Shown here piece by piece: positions 17,994-29,865 of a stretch of DNA of 64,000 nucleotides. This DNA comes from Burkholderiales bacterium (lineage in GTDB: Bacteria > Pseudomonadota > Gammaproteobacteria > Burkholderiales > Casimicrobiaceae). A model generated the notes under the pieces. It saw only the letters and a list, made by a program, of their open reading frames with translations, ran no database searches and was not told where the DNA came from. Both the position numbers and the translations under genes were made by a program. The number at the start of each line of letters is the position of its first letter. The first letter of the stretch is position 1. Location of the stretch: the NCBI GenBank assembly GCA_905339295.1, contig CAJPFI010000021.1, positions 289,172 through 353,171 on the forward strand, written 5' to 3'.

Positions 17994-19997
17994 CTAGTAG
18001 CCGACCCACCAGGTCAGGAGCGCGAAGACGCCCACGATCATCGTGAATGCGTAGTGGTAGACGTAGCCGGACTGCAGGTGGCGCACCAGCGCCGAGGCGA
18101 GGCCGACGACCTTCGCGGTGCCGTTGACGAAGAAGCCGTCGATCACGTCCCGGTCGCCGGTGTCGGACAGGATGCGCCCGACGAGGCGCGAGCCGCCGGC
18201 GAAGAACCAGTCGTTGAAGCGGTCGGCGTAGTACTTGTTGTCGAGCAGCGTGTAGACCGGGCCGGCCAGCTTCCGCAGCCGTTCCGGCAGCGCCGGGTTC
18301 GCCAGGTAGCAGTACCACGCCGCCGCGATGCCGGCGAGCGCGAGCCAGAACGGCGCCGACGTCACGCCGTGCAGGAGGAAGTCCGTCACGCCGTGCCACT
18401 CGCGGCCGAGCGCCGCCAGCACGTCGTGCTGCGGCAGCACGACGATCGACGCGCCGAAATGCCCGCCGAACAGCATCGGCTCGATGTACGCCCAGCCCGC
18501 GTAGACCGACGGGATCGCGAGCAGCACGAGCGGGACCGTCACGACCCAGGGGCTCTCCTTCGGCGGGTGGTCGGCGTCGACGCCGTGGTGCGTGTCGTCG
18601 TGGCCGTGGCCATCGCCGTCGTGCGCCGGCTCCGCCCAGCGCGGCTTGCCGTGGAACGCGAGGAACAGCATCCGGAACGAGTAGAACGCGGTGATGAACA
18701 CGCCGGCCATCACCGCGACATACGCATAGCCGTGCCCGGGGACCGTCGACAGGTGCACCGCCTCGATGATCGCGTCCTTCGAGAAGAATCCGGCGAACGG
18801 CGGGATGCCGGCGAGCGCGAGCGACCCGACGACCGCCGTGGCCCACGTCACCGGCATGAACCTGCGCAGGCCGCCCATCCTGCGCAGGTCCTGCTCGTGG
18901 TGCATCGCGATGATCACCGAGCCCGCGGCGAGGAACAGGAGCGCCTTGAAGAACGCGTGCGTCATCAGGTGGAAGATGGCGGCCGAGTACGCCGAGACGC
19001 CGAGCGCGACGGTCATGTAGCCGAGCTGCGAGAGCGTCGAGTAGGCCACGACGCGCTTGATGTCGTTCTGCACGATGCCGAGGAACGCCATGGACAGCGC
19101 GGTCGTCGCGCCGATCACCGTGACCACCGACAGCGCGGTCTGCGACAGCTCGAACAGCGGGCTCATGCGCGCGACCATGAAGATTCCGGCCGTGACCATC
19201 GTCGCCGCGTGGATCAGCGCGGAGATCGGCGTCGGGCCTTCCATCGAGTCGGGCAGCCACACGTGCAGTGGCACCTGCGCGCTCTTCCCCATCGCACCGA
19301 CGAACAGGCAGATGCAGGTCACCGTCATCAGCGACCAGGCCGCATCGCCCCAGATCGCGATCGTCGTCCCGGCGAGCTGCGGCGCCTTCGCGAACACCGT
19401 CGCGTAGTCGAGCGATCCGGCGTACGCCAGCACGAGGCCGATCCCGAGGACGAAGCCGAAGTCGCCGACGCGGTTCGCGAGAAACGCCTTCAGGCTCGCG
19501 TAGTTCGCGGTGGGGCGCTCGTACCAGAAGCCGATCAGCAGGTACGACACGAGGCCGACCGCCTCCCAGCCGAAGAAGAGCTGCAGGAAGTTGTTGCTCA
19601 TGACCAGCATGAGCATCGAGAACGTGAACAGCGAGATGTAGCTGAAGAAGCGCGTGTAGCCGGGGTCGTCGGCCATGTAGCCGATCGTGTAGACGTGCAC
19701 CATCAGCGACACGAAGCTCACGACCAGCATCATCGTGACCGTCAGCGGATCGATCAGGAAGCCGATCGAGAACGAGAGGTCGCCCGACGCGAGCCACGTG
19801 TAGACGTCGCCATTGAAGACGTTGCCGGCCTGCACGTCGCGCCACGCGACGATCGACGCGAGGAACGACACGGCGACGCCGAGGATGCACAGCCAGTGCG
19901 ACGCCGCGCGACCAAGCCTCGGCCCCCAGAGGCCCACGACGACCGACGCGACGAGGGGCGCCAGCGCGACGACCAGGGCCAGTGTCTTGATGTCCAT
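17994..19997 (-). CDS. nuoL: NADH-quinone oxidoreductase subunit L
   Basis: A 667-residue distal proton-pumping subunit of complex I with about 16 helices, including the long lateral helix at the C-terminus. The core motifs AQVPLHVWLPDSMEGPTP and SALIHAATMVTAG are present. A histidine-rich cytoplasmic stretch (DGDGHGHDDTHHG, about residues 465-478) is a local oddity that may bind metal or be neutral. It is followed by nuoM after 13 bases. Confidence 0.97.
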   Translation of the reverse strand: MDIKTLALVVALAPLVASVVVGLWGPRLGRAASHWLCILGVAVSFLASIVAWRDVQAGNVFNGDVYTWLASGDLSFSIGFLIDPLTVTMMLVVSFVSLMVHVYTIGYMADDPGYTRFFSYISLFTFSMLMLVMSNNFLQLFFGWEAVGLVSYLLIGFWYERPTANYASLKAFLANRVGDFGFVLGIGLVLAYAGSLDYATVFAKAPQLAGTTIAIWGDAAWSLMTVTCICLFVGAMGKSAQVPLHVWLPDSMEGPTPISALIHAATMVTAGIFMVARMSPLFELSQTALSVVTVIGATTALSMAFLGIVQNDIKRVVAYSTLSQLGYMTVALGVSAYSAAIFHLMTHAFFKALLFLAAGSVIIAMHHEQDLRRMGGLRRFMPVTWATAVVGSLALAGIPPFAGFFSKDAIIEAVHLSTVPGHGYAYVAVMAGVFITAFYSFRMLFLAFHGKPRWAEPAHDGDGHGHDDTHHGVDADHPPKESPWVVTVPLVLLAIPSVYAGWAYIEPMLFGGHFGASIVVLPQHDVLAALGREWHGVTDFLLHGVTSAPFWLALAGIAAAWYCYLANPALPERLRKLAGPVYTLLDNKYYADRFNDWFFAGGSRLVGRILSDTGDRDVIDGFFVNGTAKVVGLASALVRHLQSGYVYHYAFTMIVGVFALLTWWVGY

Positions 19998-20056
19998 CGC
20001 GTCAGGGCCCCGTGGCCCGCGGGCGGCCGGACGGCGTCGATTGTCCCGTCATCGCG

Positions 20057-20377
20057 CTAGCCCTTCAGCTGGCCGAGGTCCTCGACGTCGATCGAGCCGA
20101 CGTTGCGGAACAGCAGCACGAGGATCGCCAGCCCGATCGCGGACTCCGCGGCGGCGACGGTGAGGATGAAGAACACGAACACCTGCCCGGTCATGTCGCC
20201 CAGATGGTGGCTGAACGCGACGAAGTTGAGGTTGACGGCGAGCAGCATCAGCTCGATCGCCATCAGCAGGATCAGCACGTTCTTCCGGTTGAGGAAGATG
20301 CCCACCACGCTGATCGCGAACAGCATCGCGGCCAGGATCAGGTAGTGCGCCAGCGTGGGCGCGGCCATGAATGACAC
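20057..20377 (-). CDS. nuoK: NADH-quinone oxidoreductase subunit K
   Basis: A small three-helix membrane subunit of complex I. The segment [20 protein letters not shown] carries the conserved membrane glutamate (MAIELM). A GTG start at 20377 has a GGGGAG site seven bases upstream and gives 106 residues; the in-frame ATG at 20368 gives 103, closer to the usual 101. The site spacing favours GTG. Neighbours are nuoJ and nuoL. Confidence 0.95.
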   Translation of the reverse strand: MSFMAAPTLAHYLILAAMLFAISVVGIFLNRKNVLILLMAIELMLLAVNLNFVAFSHHLGDMTGQVFVFFILTVAAAESAIGLAILVLLFRNVGSIDVEDLGQLKG

Positions 20378-20429
20378 GTCGCTTCTCCCCGTTTCCGCGC
20401 CCCCGCTTCCGCGGCGGCGCGCCTTTCTG

Positions 20430-21026
20430 TCAGCCGTCGCGCTTCTCCGCCGGCATCTCGAGCAGCCGGACGCGGTCCTCGCGCCGGACCTTCACCTGCG
20501 CGCCCGGGTCCTGCACCTTCGCTCCCCTGCGCCGGCGGTAGGTGAGCGCGATCGCCGCGACGATCGCGACGAGCAGCAGCACCGCCGCGAGCTCGAACGG
20601 ATACACGTAGTCCACGTACAGCAGCCGGCCGAGCGCCTGCGTGTTGCTGCCGGCGGGGAGCGAGCCGGCGCTGCCCGCGCCCGCGGTGCCCGCCACGATC
20701 ACCAGCACCATCTCGAGCAGCACGAGGAGCCCGACCGCCGCGCCGACCGGCAGGTAGCTCCGGAAGTCCCGCCGCAGGTCCTCGAAGTTGACGTCGAGCA
20801 TCATGATGACGAACAGGAACAGCACCATCACCGCGCCGACGTAGACCAGCACCAGCGTGATCGCGAGGAACTCCGCGCCCAGCAGGAGCCAGATCGCCGC
20901 CGCCGTGAAGAACGAGAGCACCAGCCACAGCGCCGCGTGCACCGGGTTCCTCACGGTGATCACGCACAGCGCCGCGAACACGAGGATCGCGGCGAAGACG
21001 TAGAAGACGGCGGTCGAGAACAGCAT
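20430..21026 (-). CDS. nuoJ: NADH-quinone oxidoreductase subunit J
   Basis: A 198-residue membrane subunit with five helices. The motif [19 protein letters not shown] holds the pi-bulge helix region of NuoJ. The C-terminal soluble tail is basic (RRRRGAKVQ onward). It lies 145 bases after nuoI, the largest internal gap of the nuo operon. Confidence 0.95.
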   Translation of the reverse strand: MLFSTAVFYVFAAILVFAALCVITVRNPVHAALWLVLSFFTAAAIWLLLGAEFLAITLVLVYVGAVMVLFLFVIMMLDVNFEDLRRDFRSYLPVGAAVGLLVLLEMVLVIVAGTAGAGSAGSLPAGSNTQALGRLLYVDYVYPFELAAVLLLVAIVAAIALTYRRRRGAKVQDPGAQVKVRREDRVRLLEMPAEKRDG

Positions 21027-21171
21027 CGGGGCAGGCGGCGGGAGGTCGGGAGGGGAATCGGGTCGGACGGTGCAGGCGGCGGCCTCGGTCCGGGCGCCGC
21101 GGGCCGGCTGTGCCGGTCGGGGCGCGCGCCGCGTCGCCTATCGCCAGTGTCCCGTCCCCCTCCTCCCCGCG

Positions 21172-21663
21172 TCAGCGATACCGGGCATCTTCCGCGCGAT
21201 CCGCGGCGATCTGCGCCTCGTGGCGGTCGCCCACCGCGAGGAGCATGTCCTTCGTGTAATGGAGGTCGCCGCGCCGCTCGCCGTGGTACTCGAGCACGCG
21301 CGTCTCGACGATCGAGTCGACCGGACAGCTCTCCTCGCAGAAGCCGCAGAAGATGCACTTGGTGAGGTCGATGTCGTAGCGCGTCGTGCGGCGCGTGCCG
21401 TCGGCGCGCTGCTCGGACTCGATCGTGATCGCGAGCGCGGGACAGACCGCCTCGCACAGCTTGCAGGCGATGCAGCGCTCCTCGCCGTTCGGGTAGCGGC
21501 GCAGCGCGTGCAGGCCCCGGAAGCGCGGCCCCTGCGGCGTCTTCTCCTCCGGGAACTGGACGGTGATCTTGCGCGCGAACATGTGCCGGCCGGTGAGCAT
21601 GAGCCCCCGCCCCAGCTCGAGCAGGAGCCAGGTCTGCAGGAAATCGCGGACGCGCTGCATCAT
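21172..21663 (-). CDS. nuoI: NADH-quinone oxidoreductase subunit I
   Basis: A 163-residue peripheral subunit with two ferredoxin 4Fe-4S clusters ([12 protein letters not shown] and [12 protein letters not shown]), carrying N6a and N6b electrons towards NuoB. The start is the first of two adjacent ATGs, five bases after the nuoH stop; the open frame continues upstream through nuoH but is not coding there. Confidence 0.97.
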   Translation of the reverse strand: MMQRVRDFLQTWLLLELGRGLMLTGRHMFARKITVQFPEEKTPQGPRFRGLHALRRYPNGEERCIACKLCEAVCPALAITIESEQRADGTRRTTRYDIDLTKCIFCGFCEESCPVDSIVETRVLEYHGERRGDLHYTKDMLLAVGDRHEAQIAADRAEDARYR

Positions 21664-21668
21664 GGCGG

Positions 21669-22730
21669 TCAGTGGAACATCGGCGCGAATCGCGTCTGCA
21701 TCATCGTGCCGATGAAGCCGATCCACACGAGCGTGAGCGGGATGAACACCTTCCAGCCCAGGCGCATCACCTGGTCGTAGCGGTAGCGCGGGAATGTCGC
21801 GCGCACCCAGAGGAAGATGAGCAGGACGAAGGCCATCTTGACGCCGAGCCACAGAAGGCCGTCGCCGAGCGGCGCGAACCCGCCGATCGCCAGGTCGTTG
21901 AGCTGCGGGAACGGCGACAGCCAGCCGCCGAGGAACAGGACCGACGCGAGCACCGCGATCAGGATCATGCTCATGTACTCGGCGAGGAAGAACACCGCGA
22001 ACGCGACGCCCGAGTACTCGACGTGGAAGCCGGCGACGATCTCGCTCTCGCCCTCGGCCAGGTCGAACGGGTGCCGGTTGGTCTCGGCGATTCCCGAGAC
22101 GATGTAGACGACGAACATCGGGAGCAGCGGCCAGACGTACCAGTGCGCCGCCCCGCCTTCCTGGCCGGCGACGATCTCGCGCAGGTTCAGGCTGTTGGCG
22201 CACATCAGCACGGCAACCAGCGCGAAGCCCATCGCGAGCTCGTAGCTCACGATCTGCGCCGCCGAGCGCAGCGCTCCCAGGAACGCGTACTTCGAGTTCG
22301 ACGCCCAGCCCGCGAGGATGATCCCGTACACGCCCATCGACGTCATCGCGATGATGTACAGGAGTCCGGCGTTGATGTCCGCGATCACCAGCGTGTCGGT
22401 CAGCGGGACGACTGCCCAGGCCGCCACCGCGGGCCCGATCGCGAGCATCGGGGCGATGAAGAAGAGATAGCGGTTCGCCCCGGTCGGGACGACGATCTCC
22501 TTGAACATCAGCTTGGCCGTGTCGGCGAACGGCTGCAGGAGCCCCCAGGGGCCCACGCGGTTCGGACCGATCCGCACCTGCATCCAGCCGATGACCTTGC
22601 GCTCCCAGAAGGTCAGGTAGGCGACGCCGATGATCAGCGGCACGACGAGCGCGACGATCTTGACGAGCGTCCAGACCGGCAGCCAGGCGGGTCCGAGCAG
22701 GTCGCGCACCGGGGCGATCAGCGCATCCAT
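21669..22730 (-). CDS. nuoH: NADH-quinone oxidoreductase subunit H
   Basis: A 353-residue, eight-helix membrane subunit at the quinone cavity. It shows [21 protein letters not shown] and [18 protein letters not shown], both diagnostic for NuoH. It lies between nuoG (4-base gap) and nuoI. Confidence 0.98.
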   Translation of the reverse strand: MDALIAPVRDLLGPAWLPVWTLVKIVALVVPLIIGVAYLTFWERKVIGWMQVRIGPNRVGPWGLLQPFADTAKLMFKEIVVPTGANRYLFFIAPMLAIGPAVAAWAVVPLTDTLVIADINAGLLYIIAMTSMGVYGIILAGWASNSKYAFLGALRSAAQIVSYELAMGFALVAVLMCANSLNLREIVAGQEGGAAHWYVWPLLPMFVVYIVSGIAETNRHPFDLAEGESEIVAGFHVEYSGVAFAVFFLAEYMSMILIAVLASVLFLGGWLSPFPQLNDLAIGGFAPLGDGLLWLGVKMAFVLLIFLWVRATFPRYRYDQVMRLGWKVFIPLTLVWIGFIGTMMQTRFAPMFH

Positions 22731-22734
22731 GACG

Positions 22735-25065
22735 CTATGCGCGCTCCACGGTCACCGGGCCGGACAGGCCCTCGAGGCCGCACGTCGACGCGTGCGCCGC
22801 CGCGAGCCTCACGACGCCGGGGGGGACGGCCGCGTCGACCATCGCGGCGACGACCGCTTCGCCCCGCCCCTGGCGTATGCGCACCTGCGCGCCGTCGGCG
22901 ATACCCAGCTTCTCGAGCAGCGCGCGGTGGACGCGGGCGCGGGGCGGCTTCGCGTCCGCGGTCAACTGCAGCGAGGCGGCGCGCCGCACGAGAGGGTCGG
23001 CGAAATAGATCGGAACATCCGCGACGCGTTCGAGCGGCGCGGGATGCGCGGCGGGCGCGGTGACGGGCATCGAGGTCGCGTTCGAGAGCCGGTGCGCGAT
23101 CGCCCCGGCGTCGGGGGTCAGCGCGCGGCGCACGTCGTCGACGGACTCGAAGGCGAAACCCTCGAGGTCCAGCAACGTGCCGAGCACGCGCAGCACCTTC
23201 CACGCCGGCCGCGTCTCGCCCGCCGGCTTCACGACGCCGTTGAACGACTGCAGCCTGCCCTCGCAGTTCACGAACGTGCCGGCCGTCTCGGTGAACGGCG
23301 CGACCGGCAGCAGCACGTCGGCATAGCTCGTGCCGTGCGCGAACGGGCTCATCACGACGACCAGGTCGGCCTTGCCGAGCGCAGCGCGCGCCGCGACGGG
23401 GTTCGCGCAGTCGAACTCCGGCTCGGCGTGCAGGAGCACGTAAGCCTTGCGCGGGTCGGCCAGCATCGCCTGCGCGTCGAGTCCGCCCGCGCCGGACTGG
23501 GCGTCCACCAGCGCCGCGCCGATCGCGTTCGCGGACTCGACGAGCGTGCCGAGCGTGCCGCCGACGATGTCGGCGAGCGCCTGCGCGAGCGCACGGATCC
23601 TGGCCGCGTCGGCGTGCTGGACCGCCGCGTTGCCGAGGAACACGGCGCGCTTCGATCCCGACAGGAGGCTTGCCGCGATCGCCTCGGCCGAGGGCGACGG
23701 CACGACGCCGGCGAGCGCGGGCGGCGCCGGCCTGCCCGCGCCCTTCGCGGCGGCGACGACGATGCCCGCGAGCGTCGCCGGCACGAGCGACGGCGCGACG
23801 ATCGCCTTGTGCGCCACCGGCATCAGCCAGTCGTCGTCGACCGCATGCAGCATCGACACCTGCGTTCCGCGCTTCGCCGCCAGTCGCAGCCGGGCGGCGA
23901 TGAGCGGATGGTCCTTGCGCAGGAAGCTTCCGACCACGAGCACCCGGTCCTGCGCGCCGACCTCGGCGATCGGCATCCCGAGCCACGGGACGCCCGCGAG
24001 CGCGCCGTCGTCCGAGAAGTCGGACTGGCGCAGCCGATGGTCCACGCTCTCGCTGCCGAGCCCCCGCGCGAGGCGCGCGACGAGCGCGAGCTCCTCGAGC
24101 GTCGCGTGCGGCGAGGCGAGCACGCCGATCGCGTTGCCGCCGTGCTTCGCCGCGATGTCCTTGAGCCCCCGCGCGACGACGTCGAGCGCGGTCGGCCAGT
24201 CGACCTCTCGCCACTCGCCGTTGTGCTTGACGCGCGGCGCCGTCAGGCGCTCGTCGGAACCGAGCGCCTCGTAGCTGAAGCGGTCCTTGTCCGAGATCCA
24301 GCACTCGTTGACCGCCTCGTTGTCGAGCGGCAGCACGCGCATCACCCGGTCGCCCTTCACCTGCACGACCAGGTTCGACCCGAGCGCGTCGTGCGGCGAC
24401 ACCGACTTGCGGCGCGCGAGCTCCCAGGTGCGCGCCGCATAGCGGAACGGCTTGCTCGTCAGCGCTCCGACCGGGCAGAGGTCGATCATGTTTCCCGACA
24501 GCTCCGAGTCGACGGTGCGCCCGACGAACGTGACGATCTCCGAGTGCTCGCCGCGCCCCATCATGCCGAGCTCCATCACGCCGGCGATCTCCTGCCCGAA
24601 GCGGACGCAGCGGGTGCAGTGGATGCAGCGCGTCATCTCCTCGGCCGACACCAGGGGTCCCAGGTTCTTGTGGAACACGACGCGCTTCGGCTCGCCGTAG
24701 CGCGACCCCGACGCGCCGTAGCCGACCGCGAGGTCCTGCAGCTGGCACTCGCCGCCCTGGTCGCAGATCGGGCAGTCGAGCGGATGGTTGATCAGCAGGA
24801 ATTCCATCACGCCCTTCTGCGCGCTGACCGCGAGCTCGGAGTGCGTGTGCACCTTCATGCCGTCGGCGACGGGCGTCGCGCACGCGGGCAGCGGCTTGGG
24901 CGCCTTCTCGACCTGGACCAGGCACATCCGGCAGTTCGCGGCGATCGACAGCTTCCTGTGCCAGCAGAAGTGCGGCACGTAGATGCCGAGCTTGACCGCG
25001 GCGTCCATCACGGTGCTCCCGCTCGGAACCTCAACCGGCCTGCCGTCGATCTCGAGAGTCGGCAT
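22735..25065 (-). CDS. nuoG: NADH-quinone oxidoreductase subunit G
   Basis: A 776-residue peripheral-arm subunit. The N-terminal part has the 2Fe-2S ferredoxin cysteines ([16 protein letters not shown], then PACATPV), the histidine-ligated 4Fe-4S region ([11 protein letters not shown]) and a further cluster around CPVGAL. The rest is a molybdopterin-oxidoreductase-like domain that has lost its cofactor in this family. It starts four bases after nuoF. Confidence 0.97.
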   Translation of the reverse strand: MPTLEIDGRPVEVPSGSTVMDAAVKLGIYVPHFCWHRKLSIAANCRMCLVQVEKAPKPLPACATPVADGMKVHTHSELAVSAQKGVMEFLLINHPLDCPICDQGGECQLQDLAVGYGASGSRYGEPKRVVFHKNLGPLVSAEEMTRCIHCTRCVRFGQEIAGVMELGMMGRGEHSEIVTFVGRTVDSELSGNMIDLCPVGALTSKPFRYAARTWELARRKSVSPHDALGSNLVVQVKGDRVMRVLPLDNEAVNECWISDKDRFSYEALGSDERLTAPRVKHNGEWREVDWPTALDVVARGLKDIAAKHGGNAIGVLASPHATLEELALVARLARGLGSESVDHRLRQSDFSDDGALAGVPWLGMPIAEVGAQDRVLVVGSFLRKDHPLIAARLRLAAKRGTQVSMLHAVDDDWLMPVAHKAIVAPSLVPATLAGIVVAAAKGAGRPAPPALAGVVPSPSAEAIAASLLSGSKRAVFLGNAAVQHADAARIRALAQALADIVGGTLGTLVESANAIGAALVDAQSGAGGLDAQAMLADPRKAYVLLHAEPEFDCANPVAARAALGKADLVVVMSPFAHGTSYADVLLPVAPFTETAGTFVNCEGRLQSFNGVVKPAGETRPAWKVLRVLGTLLDLEGFAFESVDDVRRALTPDAGAIAHRLSNATSMPVTAPAAHPAPLERVADVPIYFADPLVRRAASLQLTADAKPPRARVHRALLEKLGIADGAQVRIRQGRGEAVVAAMVDAAVPPGVVRLAAAHASTCGLEGLSGPVTVERA

Positions 25066-25068
25066 GGT

Positions 25069-26373
25069 CTAGAGGTACGGCGCCACGACGCAGCGCTTGT
25101 GGTCGATGTGGTGCTGGAACTCGTCGCGGAAGTGCTTGACGAAGCTCTTGACGGGCATCGCGGCCGCGTCGCCGAGCGCGCAGATCGTGCGGCCCATGAT
25201 GTTGTCGGACACCGAGTTGAGCAGGTCGAGGTCCTCCTGGCGTCCCTCGCCGTTCTCGATGCGGTCCACCATGCGCCACAGCCAGCCGGTGCCCTCGCGG
25301 CAAGGCGTGCACTGGCCGCACGACTCCTCGTAGTAGAAGTACGAGAGCCGGCACAGCGACTTCACCATGCAGCGCGTCTCGTCCATCACGATCACCGCGC
25401 CCGACCCGAGCATCGATCCGGCCTTCGCGATCGAATCGTAGTCCATGTCGGTCGCCATCATGATCGCGGCGGGCAGCACCGGCGCGGACGAGCCGCCCGG
25501 GATCACCGCCTTGAGCCTGCGCCCGCCGCGCACGCCGCCCGCCATCTCGAGCAGGCGCGCGAACGGCGTGCCGAGCCTCACCTCGTAGTTACCCGGGCGC
25601 TCGACGTCGCCGGAGACCGAGAAGATCTTCGTCCCGCCGTTGTTCGGCCTGCCGAGGTTCAGGAACCACTCGCCGCCGTGGCGCACGATCCACGGCACCG
25701 ACGCGAAGGTCTCGGTGTTGTTGATCGTCGTCGGCCTGCCGTAGAGGCCGTAGCTCGCCGGAAACGGCGGCTTGAAGCGCGGCTGGCCCTTCTTGCCCTC
25801 GAGCGACTCGAGCAGCGCGGTCTCCTCGCCGCAGATGTAGGCGCCGAACCCGTGGTGGTTGTGGAGCTGGAAGTCGAACCCGCTGCCCAGGATGTCCTTG
25901 CCGAGGAATCCGGCGGCGTACGCCTCGGCGACGGCTTCCTCGCAGCGCTCGTAGACGTCCCAGATCTCGCCGTGGATGTAGTTGTAGCCGCGCGCGCAGC
26001 CCATCGCGTACGCGGCGATCGCCATCCCCTCGATCAGGCTGTGAGGGTTGTAGCGCAGGATGTCGCGATCCTTGAACGTGCCCGGCTCCCCCTCGTCGGA
26101 GTTGCACACGACGTACTTGTCGCCCGCGTACTGCTGCGGCATGAAGCTCCACTTGAGGCCGGTCGGGAAGCCGGCGCCCCCGCGGCCGCGCAGCGCGCTC
26201 TTCTTCACCTCGGCGACCACGGCGGCAGGCGGGACCTTCGCGGAGAGGATCTTCGCGAGCGCCTCGTAGCCCCCGCGCTTCACGTAGTCGGCGAGGCGCC
26301 AGTTGTCGCCGTTGAGCCCGGCGAGCAGCACCGCGTCCGGCCCGAAGTCGAGAAACTCGCGCGGCGCGTTCAT
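25069..26373 (-). CDS. nuoF: NADH-quinone oxidoreductase subunit F (NADH- and FMN-binding)
   Basis: A 434-residue electron-entry subunit. It has the FMN/NADH glycine-rich loop [13 protein letters not shown], the acidic NADH-binding segment [14 protein letters not shown], and the N3 4Fe-4S motif [12 protein letters not shown] with a distal TICALGD cysteine. The ATG overlaps the nuoE stop (ATGA). Confidence 0.98.
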   Translation of the reverse strand: MNAPREFLDFGPDAVLLAGLNGDNWRLADYVKRGGYEALAKILSAKVPPAAVVAEVKKSALRGRGGAGFPTGLKWSFMPQQYAGDKYVVCNSDEGEPGTFKDRDILRYNPHSLIEGMAIAAYAMGCARGYNYIHGEIWDVYERCEEAVAEAYAAGFLGKDILGSGFDFQLHNHHGFGAYICGEETALLESLEGKKGQPRFKPPFPASYGLYGRPTTINNTETFASVPWIVRHGGEWFLNLGRPNNGGTKIFSVSGDVERPGNYEVRLGTPFARLLEMAGGVRGGRRLKAVIPGGSSAPVLPAAIMMATDMDYDSIAKAGSMLGSGAVIVMDETRCMVKSLCRLSYFYYEESCGQCTPCREGTGWLWRMVDRIENGEGRQEDLDLLNSVSDNIMGRTICALGDAAAMPVKSFVKHFRDEFQHHIDHKRCVVAPYL

Positions 26374-26894
26374 CGCCCGCCCTCCCCGCCGCGCGGCGCG
26401 CCTTCGCCGCGGTCGGCGGCCGCCGCGAGCTCGTCGACGAGCCGGTCGAGCTTCTCGCCTCCCGCCCAGCTCTCCATCCGGAGATTGTTGACGAGCAGCA
26501 CGGGCGCGTCGCCGCAGGCGCCCATGCACTCGCCTTCCCTGAGCGTGAAGCGGCCGTCCGGCGTCGTCTCGCCGAAATCGACGCCGAGCCGCGCCTTCAG
26601 GTGCTCGGCCGCCGCGGCGCCGCCCGACAGGGCGCACGGAAGATTCGTGCAGACGGTCAGCTTGAAGCGCCCGGTCGGCTTCAGGTCGTACATCGCGTAG
26701 AACGTCGCCACCTCGTAAACGGCCACCGGCGGCATGCCGAGGATCGACGCGACCTCGTCGATCGCGGCGGTCGACAGCCAGCCCTGCTCGCGCTGCGCGA
26801 TCGCGAGCGCCGACATCACCGCCGACTGCCGCTGGTCGGCCGGGTACTTGGCGATCTCGCGGTCGATCCGGGCGCGCGCGTCGGCGGAGAGCAT
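26370..26894 (-). CDS. nuoE: NADH-quinone oxidoreductase subunit E
   Basis: A 174-residue thioredoxin-like 2Fe-2S subunit (cluster N1a). The ligands are in CTNLPC and, about 40 residues on, CMGAC. The start is ATG 26894 ([11 protein letters not shown]); the upstream open frame is a shadow of nuoD. Its stop overlaps the nuoF start by four bases. Confidence 0.96.
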   Translation of the reverse strand: MLSADARARIDREIAKYPADQRQSAVMSALAIAQREQGWLSTAAIDEVASILGMPPVAVYEVATFYAMYDLKPTGRFKLTVCTNLPCALSGGAAAAEHLKARLGVDFGETTPDGRFTLREGECMGACGDAPVLLVNNLRMESWAGGEKLDRLVDELAAAADRGEGAPRGGEGGR

Positions 26895-26908
26895 GGAAGT
26901 CAGCGGAG

Positions 26909-28162
26909 TCAGCGGTCGATGGAGCCGAACACGATGTCCTGCGTGCCGATGATCGCCACGACGTCCGCGATCATGTGGCCGCGCGACATCTCGTCGAGCG
27001 CCGCGAGGTGGACGTAGTCCGGCGGGCGGAGCTTGATGCGGTAGGGCTTGTTCGCGCCGTCGGAGATCGCGTAGACGCCGAACTCGCCCTTCGGGTGCTC
27101 GATCGCCGCGTAGACCTCGCCGGGCGGGACGTGGATCCCCTCGGTGAAGAGCTTGAAGTGATGGATCAGCTCCTCCATGTTCGTCTTCATCGCCTCGCGC
27201 GAGGGCGGCGCCACCTTGTGGTTGCCGGTGATCACCGGCCCGGGATTGCGCTTCAGCCAGTCGACGCACTGCCGGATGATGCCGTTCGACTGCCGCATTT
27301 CCTCGATGCGCACGAGGTAGCGGTCGTAGCAGTCGCCGTGGACGCCTACCGGGATGTCGAAGTCCACCCGGTCGTAGACCTCGTAGGGCTGCTTCTTGCG
27401 CAGGTCCCACGGCACGCCCGAGCCGCGCAGCATCGGGCCGGTGAAGCCCAGCGCCATCGCCCGCTCGGGTGACACGACGCCGATGCCGACGGTCCGCTGC
27501 TTCCAGATCCGGTTGTCGGTCAGCAGCGTCTCGTAGTCGTCGACGTACGCCGGGAAGCGCCGCGTGAAGTCCTCGATGAAGTCGAGCAGCGACCCCTGCC
27601 GGTTCTCGTTCATCGAGGCCAGCGCGCGGGCGCTGCGCGTGTGCTGCGCGGCGTACTGCGGCATCCGGTCGGGCAGGTCGCGGTAGACGCCGCCCGGGCG
27701 GTAGTACGCCGCGTGCATCCGCGCCCCCGAGACCGCCTCGTAGATGTCGAACAGGTCCTCGCGCTCGCGGAACGCGTACAGGAACGTCGTCATGCCGCCG
27801 ACGTCGAGCGAATGGGACCCCAGCCACAGCAGGTGGTTCAGCAGGCGCGTGATCTCGTCGAACATCACGCGGATGTACTGCGCGCGGATCGGAACGTCGA
27901 TGCCGACCAGCCGCTCGATCGCCAGGCAGTACGCGTGCTCGTTGCACATCATCGACACGTAGTCGAGCCGGTCCATGTACGGGAGCGACTGGATCCAGGT
28001 CTTGTGCTCGGCGAGCTTCTCGGTCGCGCGGTGCAGCAGCCCGATATGCGGGTCGGCGCGCTCGATCACCTCGCCGTCGAGCTCGAGAACGAGGCGCAGC
28101 ACGCCGTGCGCCGCCGGATGCTGCGGGCCGAAGTTGAGCGTGTAGTTGCGGATCTCGGCCAC
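26909..28162 (-). CDS. nuoD: NADH-quinone oxidoreductase subunit D
   Basis: A 417-residue 49-kDa-type subunit that forms the quinone-binding site with NuoB. It begins with the family pattern [27 protein letters not shown] (residues 8 onward) and ends near [12 protein letters not shown]. It lies three bases after nuoC. Confidence 0.98.
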   Translation of the reverse strand: MAEIRNYTLNFGPQHPAAHGVLRLVLELDGEVIERADPHIGLLHRATEKLAEHKTWIQSLPYMDRLDYVSMMCNEHAYCLAIERLVGIDVPIRAQYIRVMFDEITRLLNHLLWLGSHSLDVGGMTTFLYAFREREDLFDIYEAVSGARMHAAYYRPGGVYRDLPDRMPQYAAQHTRSARALASMNENRQGSLLDFIEDFTRRFPAYVDDYETLLTDNRIWKQRTVGIGVVSPERAMALGFTGPMLRGSGVPWDLRKKQPYEVYDRVDFDIPVGVHGDCYDRYLVRIEEMRQSNGIIRQCVDWLKRNPGPVITGNHKVAPPSREAMKTNMEELIHHFKLFTEGIHVPPGEVYAAIEHPKGEFGVYAISDGANKPYRIKLRPPDYVHLAALDEMSRGHMIADVVAIIGTQDIVFGSIDR

Positions 28163-28165
28163 CGG

Positions 28166-28765
28166 CTACTCGCTGTCCGCGTAGTTCTGCTCGCGCACGA
28201 TGCGCGGCGTGACCTCGCGCGGCTCGATCGTGACCGGCTGGTAGATCACGCGGCCCTGCTCCGGGTCGAAGCGCATCTCGACGTGGCCGGACAGCGGGAA
28301 GTCCTTGCGGAACGGATGCCCGACGAACCCGTAGTCGGTGAGGAGGCGGCGCAGGTCCGGGTGCCCCTCGAAAACGATGCCGTACAGGTCGAACGCCTCG
28401 CGCTCGAACCAGTTGGCGGACGGCCACACGTCGATCACCGACGGCAGGACCGGGAAGTCGTCGTCGGGGGCGAACGTGCGCACGCGGAGCCTGGCGTTGT
28501 TCGACAGCGACAGGAGGTGGTAGACGGCGGCGAAGCGCGGAGCGTCGCGGGCGGCGTTGCCGAAGGTCGAGTAGTCGACGCCGCACACGTCGATCAGCGT
28601 CTCGAAGCGGAAGGCGGCGGCGTCCCGCAGCGTGCGCATCGTCGCGTGGAGGGCCGCGTGCGCAACGACCGCGGTGACCTCGCCCAGCGCGACCGCGACC
28701 CCGGCGAGGGAATCGCCGAATGCGGAGCGGAGCGATCCGGCGAGGGCGTCGGGGGCGGCGGCCAT
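28166..28765 (-). CDS. nuoC: NADH-quinone oxidoreductase subunit C
   Basis: A 199-residue 30-kDa-type subunit of the peripheral arm. The signature is in [21 protein letters not shown] and [20 protein letters not shown]. The start ATG shares one base with the nuoB stop (TGATG). It is separate from nuoD, not fused as in enterobacteria. Confidence 0.97.
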   Translation of the reverse strand: MAAAPDALAGSLRSAFGDSLAGVAVALGEVTAVVAHAALHATMRTLRDAAAFRFETLIDVCGVDYSTFGNAARDAPRFAAVYHLLSLSNNARLRVRTFAPDDDFPVLPSVIDVWPSANWFEREAFDLYGIVFEGHPDLRRLLTDYGFVGHPFRKDFPLSGHVEMRFDPEQGRVIYQPVTIEPREVTPRIVREQNYADSE

Positions 28766-29241
28766 CAGCGGGCGATCGTGTTGGTGCGCCAGATCTTGTT
28801 CTGGAGCTGCAGGATGCCGTAGAGCAGCGCCTCGGCCGTGGGCGGGCATCCCGGGACGTAGATGTCGACGGGGACGATGCGATCGCAGCCGCGCACGACC
28901 GAGTACGAATAGTGGTAGTAGCCGCCGCCGTTCGCGCACGATCCCATCGAGATCACCCAGCGCGGCTCCGGCATCTGCTCGTAGACCTTGCGCAGCGCGG
29001 GCGCCATCTTGTTGCACAGCGTCCCGGCCACGATCATCACGTCCGACTGGCGGGGGCTCGGCCGGAAGACGATGCCGAAGCGGTCGAGGTCGTAGCGCGC
29101 GGCGCCGGCATGCATCATCTCCACGGCGCAGCACGCCAGGCCGAAGGTCACCGGCCACATCGAGCCGTTGCGCGCCCAGTTGATGACGCTGTCGAGCGTC
29201 GTCGTGACGAAGCCCTTCTCGAGGACGCCTTCGATCGCCAT
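28765..29241 (-). CDS. nuoB: NADH-quinone oxidoreductase subunit B
   Basis: A 158-residue subunit carrying cluster N2, the last electron carrier before quinone. The ligands are the adjacent cysteines in [11 protein letters not shown], one in MGSCANGGG and one in [11 protein letters not shown]. It follows nuoA by 32 bases. Confidence 0.98.
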   Translation of the reverse strand: MAIEGVLEKGFVTTTLDSVINWARNGSMWPVTFGLACCAVEMMHAGAARYDLDRFGIVFRPSPRQSDVMIVAGTLCNKMAPALRKVYEQMPEPRWVISMGSCANGGGYYHYSYSVVRGCDRIVPVDIYVPGCPPTAEALLYGILQLQNKIWRTNTIAR

Positions 29242-29273
29242 CGCAGGTCCCTAGCGGAGCATCCCCGGCGAGA

Positions 29274-29630
29274 TCATTCCCACTCGAGCGCGCCCTTCTT
29301 CCACTCGTAGACGAACCCCACGACCAGGATCGCGAGGAAGATCATCATCGCCGCGTAGCCGAAGAAGCCGATGTCCGGGAGCACGACCGCCCACGGGAAG
29401 AGGAAGGCGATCTCGAGGTCGAACAGGATGAACAGGATCGCGACGAGGTAGTAGCGCACGTCGAACTTCATGCGCGCGTCCTCGAACGCCTCGAAACCGC
29501 ACTCGTAGGGCGAGTTCTTCCTGGGGTCGGGCCGGTGCGGGGCGACGAGCCGGCCCACCGCGAGCAGCGACCCGCCGACGGCGAGGCCCACGGCGATGAA
29601 CATCAGGACGGGGAAATAGTTTTCGAGCAT
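29274..29630 (-). CDS. nuoA: NADH-quinone oxidoreductase subunit A
   Basis: A 118-residue, three-helix membrane subunit. The exposed loop [17 protein letters not shown] and the following [13 protein letters not shown] are diagnostic. It is the first of fourteen nuo genes and lies about 85 bases downstream of tRNA-Leu in the same direction. Confidence 0.97.
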   Translation of the reverse strand: MLENYFPVLMFIAVGLAVGGSLLAVGRLVAPHRPDPRKNSPYECGFEAFEDARMKFDVRYYLVAILFILFDLEIAFLFPWAVVLPDIGFFGYAAMMIFLAILVVGFVYEWKKGALEWE

Positions 29631-29716
29631 CGGTCGCCTTGCGCCGTCCTGCGACGGCGACGGGTTGCCTGGGTCCGGCCCGGCGGCCGGGGTGTTGCCG
29701 ATACCGCTCCTCGATC

Positions 29717-29801
29717 TGGTGCCGACGGGGAGACTCGAACTCCCACGGCTTTCGCCACTGCCCCCTCAAGACAGCGTGTCTACCAATTTCACCACGTCGG
29801 C
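29717..29801 (-). tRNA. tRNA-Leu (anticodon GAG)
   Basis: An 85-base class II tRNA: acceptor arms GCCGACG and CGTCGGC, anticodon stem CTGTC/GGCAG with loop TTGAGGG (anticodon GAG), long variable arm, T-loop GTTCGAGT, and encoded CCA. It sits between secG and nuoA in the same orientation and is probably processed from the polycistronic RNA. Confidence 0.97.
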
Positions 29802-29865
29802 GGTGCCTGTTTCTTGCGGCGCATCAAGGAGACCGGGCGCCGCCGGCGGCGCCCGGCCCGCCATC

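Noticed and set aside
22630..26700. Very long plus-strand open frame (over 1300 codons) across nuoG, nuoF and nuoE
   Set aside because: It is antisense to well-conserved nuo genes, has an Arg/Val/Ala/His-rich composition and no domain; a GC-bias shadow.
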